This document shows positions 1-5,731 of a DNA stretch of 12,623 nt, in pieces. A program made the translations under genes and the position numbers. The notes below the pieces were generated by a model. That model had not been told where the DNA came from and searched no databases. It was given only the letters and a program-made list of their open reading frames with translations. How positions within the stretch are numbered: position 1 is the first letter of the stretch; each line of letters starts with the position of its first letter. The DNA comes from an uncultured Akkermansia sp. (GTDB lineage Bacteria > Verrucomicrobiota > Verrucomicrobiia > Verrucomicrobiales > Akkermansiaceae). The stretch covers positions 1-12,623 of the forward strand of contig CAJGCY010000069.1 of assembly GCA_904501955.1 (NCBI GenBank), in the 5' to 3' direction.

Positions 1-14
1 CAAGTGAGTTTAGC

Positions 15-37
15 CTTGATTGTGGAGCGCAATCAGG
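15..37 (+). promoter_or_regulatory. Inverted repeat within the murC-murB promoter
   Basis: TGATTG (17-22) and CAATCA (30-35) are perfect inverted arms around a 7-base spacer. As RNA the stem extends by a G-U and a C-G pair to 15-37. It covers the -35 box and most of the promoter spacer. It could be a repressor operator, or a weak hairpin at the 3' end of the upstream gene. No T-run follows it, so it is not a standard intrinsic terminator. Confidence 0.3.
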
Positions 38-43
38 TATAAT
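16..43 (+). promoter_or_regulatory. Candidate sigma-70-type promoter upstream of murC-murB
   Basis: A TTGATT hexamer (16-21) is followed after 16 bp by a perfect TATAAT (38-43). This is a good housekeeping-type promoter, with two mismatches from consensus in the -35 box and none in the -10 box. Transcription would start near 49-51, only about 8 bases before the ATG at 58. Reading frame 1 is open from the window edge to a TAA at 40-42 and frame 3 to a TGA at 63-65. The promoter could therefore lie inside the end of an upstream gene that is cut off by the window. Confidence 0.45.
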
Positions 44-57
44 AACGCGCAAGGATT

Positions 58-2358
58 ATGATTGAACAGTTACGCAAACGACTTTTGGATAGGGAGCACC
101 CCGTGCGCATTCATCTTATCGGTGTAGCCGGAGCCGGCATGAGCGGATTGGCTCGCATGTTGCTTGAAATGGGGCACCGCGTCAGCGGGTGCGACCGCGT
201 AACGAGCACAGAAACCGAGAGGCTGCAACAGGCAGGGCTTGTATTCTCCTGCCCCCACAGCGCAGAATCCGTTCAAGATGCAGAGATTATCATCTACTCC
301 AGCGCCATCCGCGAGGAGAACGTAGCGCTTGCAGCAGCACGTAAAAACGGCAGCCTGTGCCTGCGCCGAGCAGAGTGTTTGGCCGCCATCCTCAACAACA
401 AGAAAGGCATAGTCGTAGCAGGTACGCATGGCAAGACCACTACATCCGCCATGTCCGCCCACCTGTTGCGAGAGGGGCGCATGCGCCCGTGCCACTACGT
501 CGGCGCAGAGATTCCCGTGCTGGGAGCCAACGCCCACTGGACACAGGACAGCGAGTACTTGGTTGCCGAAGGTGACGAGAGTGATGGCACCCTGGTCAAC
601 TACATCCCGGAGCACAGCATCATCCTCAACATCGAGGCTGAGCATTTGGACTTCTACCGTGACCTCGACCACATCAAAGAGGTATTCCATCGCCTGTGCC
701 GCCAAACTCGCGGCAAGCTCATCTACTGCAAGAATGATGCAGGCGCGCATGACGTGTGCTCCCAATACCCGAACACCATCTCCTACGGTTGGCAAGATGC
801 GGATTACACCGCAACAGAGCTGACTGTCAAGCGTGGCCGTACCCTCTATACCATCAATCACAAAGGCGAGCCCCTCGGCCGAGTAGAGCTGGGCATCCCC
901 GGTCGCCACAATGTGCTCAATTCCCTTGCAGCCACGGCTCTCGCACTTGAGCTCGGGTGTGACTTCGCCAGCATTACCCGCGGATTGGTCAGCTTTGCAG
1001 GCGCCCGTCGTCGTTTTGAAACGAAGTATCTTTCCCGCCACTACCGCATCGTGGACGACTACGGTCACCACCCCACGGAAATTGCAGCGACCCTGCAAAC
1101 GGCGCAGAGCCTGAAGCCAGAGCGCCTCATCGTACTCTTCCAGCCGCACCGCTACACGCGCACCCAGCTGCTGCGTGACGATTTCGGCAAAGTATTACAA
1201 AACGTTGATAAGCTATACGTTGCGGATGTGTACCCCGCCAGTGAGCCGCCCATTCCCGGCATCAGCGGGCAAACCATCGTGGATGCGGTATTGGAAAACG
1301 CACCGGTGGACGCAGCATTCCTGCCGAACCTGAATTTGGCTCACCACACGGTGGGCAACGTACTGCGCCCGGGGGACATGTTCATCACCCTCGGCGCGGG
1401 CAACGTGCATGAAGCAGGCAGCAAGATTGCGGCAGACCTGCGCATTTTGGCTGAGATGCAGCAAGAATGCGGTGAGGACATCAACTTCCGACTCTATGAA
1501 CCCATGAGCAAGCACACAACCATGGGCGTAGGCGGTGAAGCTCAGTACTGGGTAGAGCCCAACAGCTTCAGCAAGATGCAAGCCGTGGTCAACTTCTTCA
1601 AAGACCGCAACATCCCCGTCCACATTATCGGCCGTGGCTCCAACGTCATCGTGCGCGAAGGCGGCATTCGCGGTGCCGTCATCCACCCCACCCTCGGTGA
1701 CTTCGATAAAATCGAGATGCAGGGGCGCAACATCGTTGCCGGTGCAGGCGTGAAGCTCAAAAAGCTGGCCGCATTTGCCGCGCAGAACGGCATCGCCGGT
1801 TTTGAATGGATGGATGGCATCCCCGGCTACGTGGGTGGCAGCCTGCGTATGAATGCCGGCGCAATGGGGGGTGACATGTGGAGCGTATTCCGCTCCGCCA
1901 TTGCCCTCAACGAGGATGGTGACATCGTGGAGTTCGAGAAAGAGAACATGAAGGGCGCCGTCTACCGTCGCATCCCCGAGTTCGAGCACAACATGGTCAT
2001 GCAGGCCACCTTCTGCGGCACGCCGGATGATCCCCAAGCCATCGGCGCACGCATGGATGCCAGCAGAAACCACCGCAAGACCACGCAGCCGCTTGCACCC
2101 AGCGCCGGTTGCACCTTTGTGAACCCGGAAGAGATTCCCGCCGGCAAACTCATCGACGAGCTCGGGCTGAAAGGCTTCAGCATCGGCGGTGCACAGGTGT
2201 CGGAGGTGCATGCCAATTTCATCATCAACAAGGGAGGAGCCAAAGCCACGGACATCACCGAGTTGATAGACTACATTCGCAACAAGGCAAAAACGGAGCG
2301 AGACATCACCCTGAAAGCCGAGGTACAAGTCATCGGCGACCGCGAGCCTCAGTTCTGA
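58..2358 (+). CDS. murC/murB: MurC-MurB fusion: UDP-MurNAc:L-alanine ligase / UDP-MurNAc dehydrogenase
   Basis: Bifunctional cytoplasmic enzyme for two consecutive steps of peptidoglycan precursor synthesis. The C-terminal MurB half reduces UDP-GlcNAc-enolpyruvate to UDP-MurNAc (FAD, NADPH); the N-terminal MurC half ligates L-Ala to it using ATP. MurC spans about 1-465: glycine-rich UDP-binding start (GVAGAGMSG, 22-30), ATP loop GTHGKTTTS (122-130), NIEAEHLD (191-198), GRHNVLNS (282-289), ARRRFE (316-321) and DDYGHHPTE (333-341). MurB spans about 475-766: TTMGVGG (487-493), FAD motif GRGSN (525-529), YRR (636-638), SAGCTFVNP (682-690) and the late Glu 755. The Tyr-Arg, the Cys at the catalytic Ser position and Glu 755 match the active-site set by position. 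The linker is very short, and the length equals a MurC plus a type II MurB. ATG 58 has AAGGA only 2 bases upstream; GTG 103, preceded by AGGGAG at 6 bases, is a real alternative start. Fusion and both activities are confident. Confidence 0.95.
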   Translation: MIEQLRKRLLDREHPVRIHLIGVAGAGMSGLARMLLEMGHRVSGCDRVTSTETERLQQAGLVFSCPHSAESVQDAEIIIYSSAIREENVALAAARKNGSLCLRRAECLAAILNNKKGIVVAGTHGKTTTSAMSAHLLREGRMRPCHYVGAEIPVLGANAHWTQDSEYLVAEGDESDGTLVNYIPEHSIILNIEAEHLDFYRDLDHIKEVFHRLCRQTRGKLIYCKNDAGAHDVCSQYPNTISYGWQDADYTATELTVKRGRTLYTINHKGEPLGRVELGIPGRHNVLNSLAATALALELGCDFASITRGLVSFAGARRRFETKYLSRHYRIVDDYGHHPTEIAATLQTAQSLKPERLIVLFQPHRYTRTQLLRDDFGKVLQNVDKLYVADVYPASEPPIPGISGQTIVDAVLENAPVDAAFLPNLNLAHHTVGNVLRPGDMFITLGAGNVHEAGSKIAADLRILAEMQQECGEDINFRLYEPMSKHTTMGVGGEAQYWVEPNSFSKMQAVVNFFKDRNIPVHIIGRGSNVIVREGGIRGAVIHPTLGDFDKIEMQGRNIVAGAGVKLKKLAAFAAQNGIAGFEWMDGIPGYVGGSLRMNAGAMGGDMWSVFRSAIALNEDGDIVEFEKENMKGAVYRRIPEFEHNMVMQATFCGTPDDPQAIGARMDASRNHRKTTQPLAPSAGCTFVNPEEIPAGKLIDELGLKGFSIGGAQVSEVHANFIINKGGAKATDITELIDYIRNKAKTERDITLKAEVQVIGDREPQF

Positions 2359-2386
2359 TTCACGGCAACACACACATAGCAGCAAC

Positions 2387-3310
2387 ATGAAAAAACTCAC
2401 CAAAGAGACCGCCATTGCCCTACTGATGGGAGGCCCCGGTTCCGAACGCGCAGTATCCATGGTATCCGGCAACGCAGTGCTCGAAGCCCTGCAAGCGGAG
2501 GGATTCACTAACGTAACACCCGTCATCGTAGAAAGCGAGCGCCCTGCCATTCCGGAGGGCACGGAGCTTTGCTACAACATGATTCACGGCACATACGGCG
2601 AAGACGGTGGCCTGCAAAGCTACCTGGAAGAGCTCGGCATTCCCTACACCGGCGCCGGTTCCGTTACCAGTCGCAACTGTTTCGACAAAATCCTCACCAA
2701 AAAAGCATTCGTTGCAGCGGGCGTTCCCACCCCGGCAGATGAAATCATCAAGCCCGGACAAATGCCGACCATCGGTGTACCATGCGTCATCAAGCCCCCG
2801 TGTGAGGGTTCATCCGTAGGTGTCAGCATCGTTAAAACGGAAGAAGAATTGCCTGCAGCCGTGGCTGAGGCCGCAAAATACGGCACGGATTTGCTGGTAG
2901 AGGAGTTCGTGGATGGCAAGGAGCTGACTGTCGCTATTTTTGACGGCACCCCCCTGCCCGTCGTGCACATTGCACCGCGTGAAGGGTTCTACGACTTCGC
3001 CAACAAATACCCGGCACTGTCCGGTGGCGTCGGTTCAGACTACATCTGCCCGGCAGATATCACGGAGGAAGAGACCAAGGCCGTGCAGGCCGCAGCCCTT
3101 GCAGCATACAAAGCGCTCAATGTGGAAGTATACGGTCGAGTGGACGTACTGCTTACGGCAGAAGGCAAGCCCTACGTGCTGGAGATTAACACCATCCCCG
3201 GCATGACCGGAGCATCACTCTTCCCGAAAGCAGCAGCAGCCGTCGGCATCAGCTTCGGGGAGTTGTGCGCACGCATCGCGGAGATTTCTCTCAATCAGGC
3301 GCGAGGCTAA
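2387..3310 (+). CDS. ddl: D-alanine--D-alanine ligase
   Basis: ATP-grasp ligase that joins two D-Ala molecules into the dipeptide that MurF adds to the UDP-MurNAc-tripeptide. At 307 residues it is the normal length of a DdlB-type enzyme. Visible motifs: N-terminal GGPGSERAVS (15-24) with the substrate-binding Glu 20, HGTYGEDGG (67-75), EGSSVG (140-145) in the ATP-binding region, FYDFANKY (201-208) with the Tyr typical of D-Ala-D-Ala rather than D-Ala-D-Lac ligases, GRVDV (250-254), and LEINTIPGMT (265-274) with the metal-binding Glu and Asn. Nothing suggests a vancomycin-resistance variant. It starts 28 bases after murC-murB and ends 3 bases before ftsQ, so co-transcription is likely. There is no Shine-Dalgarno sequence; the start lies in the context CAACATG. 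The ATG chosen places the GG-SER motif at the family's usual distance from the N-terminus. Confidence 0.96.
   Translation: MKKLTKETAIALLMGGPGSERAVSMVSGNAVLEALQAEGFTNVTPVIVESERPAIPEGTELCYNMIHGTYGEDGGLQSYLEELGIPYTGAGSVTSRNCFDKILTKKAFVAAGVPTPADEIIKPGQMPTIGVPCVIKPPCEGSSVGVSIVKTEEELPAAVAEAAKYGTDLLVEEFVDGKELTVAIFDGTPLPVVHIAPREGFYDFANKYPALSGGVGSDYICPADITEEETKAVQAAALAAYKALNVEVYGRVDVLLTAEGKPYVLEINTIPGMTGASLFPKAAAAVGISFGELCARIAEISLNQARG
3303..3306 (+). promoter_or_regulatory. Shine-Dalgarno-like site of ftsQ
   Basis: GAGG lies 7 bases before the ATG at 3314, inside the last codons of ddl. With the possible GTG start of murC at 103, this is one of only two well-spaced Shine-Dalgarno-like sites in the window. 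It supports the 3314 start and the tight ddl-ftsQ arrangement. Confidence 0.45.
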
Positions 3311-3313
3311 ATA

Positions 3314-4219
3314 ATGAAACGCAGCGCAAACAAGTACCGCACGCCGAAGGCGCAGGAGAACATCAGAGAGCTGGAGAAGCAACTCTCCTTCAAGGAGCGT
3401 CTCTTCAGCATATTAGCGTTCAAGCGCGGCATCAATCGCCTGAGCAAATGGACGCTCATTGTGGTGCTGTCTCTTGCGGCCATTGTCGGGCTTACCTACA
3501 CTGTGCGCTGCATCTTCGACTCCGCTTACGGCAGCGAAATCCAGAACGTGAATTACACCTCCAAGCACAACATCCTCAGCAAACAGCAGGTGATGCACAT
3601 GCTTGGTATCAGTGATGACACGGATCTGGATTCACTGCCGATAGATGAGCTCATCAGCAAGCTTAACAACCACCCCGCCATCAACCACGCCCAAATCACC
3701 AAAGAGGGTACGGATAGCTTGCACGTCAGCATCGAAGAACACGCCCCCATCGCCTTTGTCGAAATGGCAGACAGCGCCATCACCGGCAAAACCACTCGCC
3801 TCTACGTCAACCCCGAGGGCGAACTTTTCAGCATTGACCCCAAACTGCACCTCCGCTTCAACAACCTGCCCGTTTGGCTGCTCAATGTCGGCGATGTCAA
3901 GCAATTCATTCCCGGCGAGAAGCTCAACAAAGAGCTGTACGAACCCATCTTGGAGCTCATCATTGCCTCTAACGCGTATGAGCTGGCTGAGCTGCCGGCC
4001 ATCTCCACCATTGAGTGCCCGGACCGCTACACGCACCAGTGGAGAATCATTCTTCACCTCGAAAACGGCACCGTTGTCTCCATGAATAAGTTCGCAGGCA
4101 TTCGCGAGCAGCTCTACAGGCTCGTCAAAATCATCAGCCATGCCCGCAGCAATGGTAAACACCTCAAAAACGTGGAGGTAGCCCCCTCTGAATATCCGTC
4201 TTTCCGTTACGCGGATTAA
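3314..4219 (+). CDS. ftsQ: Cell division protein FtsQ/DivIB family
   Basis: Bitopic inner-membrane protein of the divisome, expected to link early cytoplasmic division proteins with FtsB/FtsL and septal wall synthesis. The 301 residues show a basic cytoplasmic N-terminus (1-43), one membrane segment (about 45-64, rich in I, V, L, A), a POTRA-like domain (about 75-130, including the SIEEHAPIAF strand) and an FtsQ-type beta domain beginning RLYVNPEGELFSID (142-155). The end, from about 250, resembles the RL..I......LKNVEV pattern of FtsQ C-termini. Similarity to proteobacterial FtsQ is weak at the residue level, so the assignment rests on topology, domain order and position directly after ddl, where ftsQ normally lies in dcw clusters. 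ftsA and ftsZ do not follow; the next feature is a promoter/terminator region and then nusA. It could loosely be called a POTRA-domain protein, but the context makes FtsQ by far the best reading. Confidence 0.87.
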   Translation: MKRSANKYRTPKAQENIRELEKQLSFKERLFSILAFKRGINRLSKWTLIVVLSLAAIVGLTYTVRCIFDSAYGSEIQNVNYTSKHNILSKQQVMHMLGISDDTDLDSLPIDELISKLNNHPAINHAQITKEGTDSLHVSIEEHAPIAFVEMADSAITGKTTRLYVNPEGELFSIDPKLHLRFNNLPVWLLNVGDVKQFIPGEKLNKELYEPILELIIASNAYELAELPAISTIECPDRYTHQWRIILHLENGTVVSMNKFAGIREQLYRLVKIISHARSNGKHLKNVEVAPSEYPSFRYAD

Positions 4220-4264
4220 ATTAATTACGAGTCATAAAAAATGCGTTCATCTTCTTTATTTTAC

Positions 4265-4293
4265 TTGACAAGACGTTGATATGTCAGTAGAAT
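4265..4293 (+). promoter_or_regulatory. Strong sigma-70-type promoter of the nusA operon
   Basis: A perfect TTGACA (4265-4270) is followed after the optimal 17 bp by TAGAAT (4288-4293), one mismatch from consensus. The preceding 45 bases (about 4220-4264) are very AT-rich with A and T tracts and could act as an UP element. Transcription should start near 4300, giving a leader of about 95 bases before nusA. The spacer contains the inverted pair TGACA (4266-4270) and TGTCA (4282-4286), which might form part of an operator. Confidence 0.78.
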
Positions 4294-4304
4294 GTGCGCG
4301 CACA
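4293..4304 (+). promoter_or_regulatory. 12-bp perfect palindrome over the predicted nusA transcription start
   Basis: TGTGCGCGCACA is a perfect palindrome beginning on the last base of the -10 box and covering the predicted start point near 4300. A site here would be well placed for repression by a dimeric regulator. As RNA, part of it could fold only if transcription starts at its left edge. No particular regulator can be named from the sequence. Confidence 0.4.
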
Positions 4305-4394
4305 AGTTCCGGTCTGATACATGGATTGGAGCGGGTCTGAGACCCGCTCTTTTTTTGTAGCAGACTGACACTCAAAACACATCACATCTCCGAT
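4300..4394 (+). promoter_or_regulatory. nusA leader RNA, probable attenuation region
   Basis: This is the expected 5' leader, from the predicted start to the base before the nusA ATG. Besides the terminator it contains a direct repeat GGTCTGA (4311-4317 and 4334-4340); the second copy forms part of the terminator's 5' arm and loop. CAGAC at 4361-4365 can pair with GTCTG in either copy, which offers a short alternative pairing that could compete with the terminator. That pairing is only 5 bp and is speculative. No tRNA and no short leader peptide with a regulatory codon run was seen. Confidence 0.45.
4328..4356 (+). terminator. Intrinsic terminator / attenuator in the nusA leader
   Basis: GAGCGGGTC (4329-4337) pairs perfectly with GACCCGCTC (4341-4349) around a TGA loop, with a possible extra G-U pair at the base. 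Seven T residues follow (4350-4356). This is a textbook Rho-independent terminator on the + strand. It lies about 28 bases after the predicted start of the nusA promoter and 38 bases before the nusA ATG, with no second promoter visible between it and nusA. Transcripts must read through it to express the operon. It can also stop read-through from the dcw block. Confidence 0.88.
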
Positions 4395-5681
4395 ATGGCC
4401 GCCACAGACATCTCCGCACTGATCGATTACTACGTTCGCGAAAAAGACCTGACCCGCGAGCGCGTTACACAGGCTCTGGAAGCCTCGTTCCTCACCGCGT
4501 ATGCCAAAATGGTACCCGGTGCAGACCGTATTCGCAACATTCGCGCCATCATTAACGCTCACAAGAACTCGGTTAAGATTAAAGCAGACATGGAGGTTGT
4601 GGCAGATGATGATTTGATGGATCCGTACAACGAGGTGAAGCTTTCCACGGCGGAGGCTCTCTATGCCCGCAAAGGCAAGACCGTACAAATCGGTGACATC
4701 ATTTCACTGAACATCACCCCGAGCGACTTCGGCCGCATCGCCGTACAAACCGCTCGCCAGACCATGCAGCAGCGCATTCGCAAGGCTGAGCAGGAGATGC
4801 TTGCGGAGGTATTCCAGGATCGCGTAGGCGAGCTTATCACGGGAACTGTGCGCCGCTACGACAAGGGTGATGTCATCGTTGAAGTAGACAAGTTTGAGGG
4901 TATTGTACCCAGCCGCCACCGCATTCCCAAGGAGGATTACGCACCCGGCGACAAGCTGCGTTTCTATATAGTGGAGGTGAAGGAGAGCGCACGTGGCCAT
5001 GAGCTTATCCTCTCCCGCAGCCACCCCAACCTTGTGCGTCGTCTCTTTGAGAACGAGGTTATTGAAATTGCCGAGAACACGGTGGAAATCGTCAACATCG
5101 TTCGTGAAGCAGGCTACCGCACCAAGTTGGTAGTACGCAGCGAAGACCCGAATGTGGACCCCATCGGCGCTTGCGTCGGCATGCGTGGCGCACGCGTGAA
5201 GAACATCGTCAACGAGCTCAACCACGAGAAGGTGGACATCTTGGAGTACACGGAGGACAAGGCCGCCATGGTCATTGAGTCCCTCTCCCCCATCGATCCG
5301 ATTAAGGTGGATGTCGACAAAGCATCCCGCACGGTGACCGTGTACGTGAGCGATGACAAGACCGCAGCAAAGGCCAAAGGCAGCAAGGGCAAGAACGTAC
5401 GCCTCACCGCTCGCCTCATTTCTGCCCCGAATGACCGCTGGGATGTACGCGTAGAGCCCTACGACCGCATGACTCAGACCAAGAGCATCGCCAGCGAGGG
5501 TGCAAACGAGCTTGCAGATGTGCTCGAGATTTCCCGTGACTTGGCAGAACAAATGATTGCCTGTGGTTTCACCACGGTAGAAGGCATCGCCAACCACGCA
5601 CAGCCTGAAGACTTGGTAGATGCGCTCGGCATCAGCGAAAACCAGGCTTTCGCGATTGTAGATAAGGCCAAAAACGCCTGA
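4395..5681 (+). CDS. nusA: Transcription termination/antitermination factor NusA
   Basis: RNA polymerase-associated factor that modulates pausing, intrinsic termination and antitermination. The 428 residues follow the NusA domain order: N-terminal RNAP-binding domain (about 1-135, including TPSDFGRIAVQTARQ at 109-123), S1 domain (about 140-205, GTVRRYDKGDVIVEV to LILSRSHP), KH1 with its GMRG loop (262-265, in VGMRGARVKNIVNEL), KH2 with the GSKG loop (329-332, before KNVRLTARLI), and one C-terminal helix-hairpin-helix acidic repeat (about 371-427). E. coli NusA has two such repeats and about 495 residues, so this is a shorter form. It is the first gene behind the 4265-4293 promoter and the terminator at 4328-4356. 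NusA is known in E. coli to regulate its own operon, which makes the leader terminator a plausible target. No rimP lies in front of it. There is no Shine-Dalgarno sequence; ATG 4395 gives the usual N-terminus. Confidence 0.97.
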   Translation: MAATDISALIDYYVREKDLTRERVTQALEASFLTAYAKMVPGADRIRNIRAIINAHKNSVKIKADMEVVADDDLMDPYNEVKLSTAEALYARKGKTVQIGDIISLNITPSDFGRIAVQTARQTMQQRIRKAEQEMLAEVFQDRVGELITGTVRRYDKGDVIVEVDKFEGIVPSRHRIPKEDYAPGDKLRFYIVEVKESARGHELILSRSHPNLVRRLFENEVIEIAENTVEIVNIVREAGYRTKLVVRSEDPNVDPIGACVGMRGARVKNIVNELNHEKVDILEYTEDKAAMVIESLSPIDPIKVDVDKASRTVTVYVSDDKTAAKAKGSKGKNVRLTARLISAPNDRWDVRVEPYDRMTQTKSIASEGANELADVLEISRDLAEQMIACGFTTVEGIANHAQPEDLVDALGISENQAFAIVDKAKNA

Positions 5682-5731
5682 AATCTGAGCAACATCGCCT
5701 CAAACTAAGAGCAATATTTCGATTATACAAC

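Noticed and set aside
70..1149. 359-residue open frame on the minus strand opposite murC
   Set aside because: It lies wholly inside a well-supported gene, has no recognisable motifs, and is a by-product of codon bias in a GC-rich gene.
1213..2562. 449-residue open frame on the minus strand opposite murC-murB and the start of ddl
   Set aside because: It overlaps two confident genes, its protein has no recognisable domain, and it is explained by third-position bias.
2387..3310. Possible D-Ala-D-Lac ligase (vancomycin-resistance type)
   Set aside because: The FYDFANKY region has the Tyr of D-Ala-D-Ala ligases, and the gene sits in a dcw cluster rather than with vanH/vanX.
4300..4394. Possible tRNA (as metY in the E. 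coli nusA leader) or a rimP remnant
   Set aside because: The leader is too short and has no cloverleaf; the only strong structure is the terminator hairpin.
5682..5731. Possible extra promoter in the nusA-infB gap (TTATAC just before infB)
   Set aside because: There is no -35 box at proper spacing, and the start point would fall within infB.
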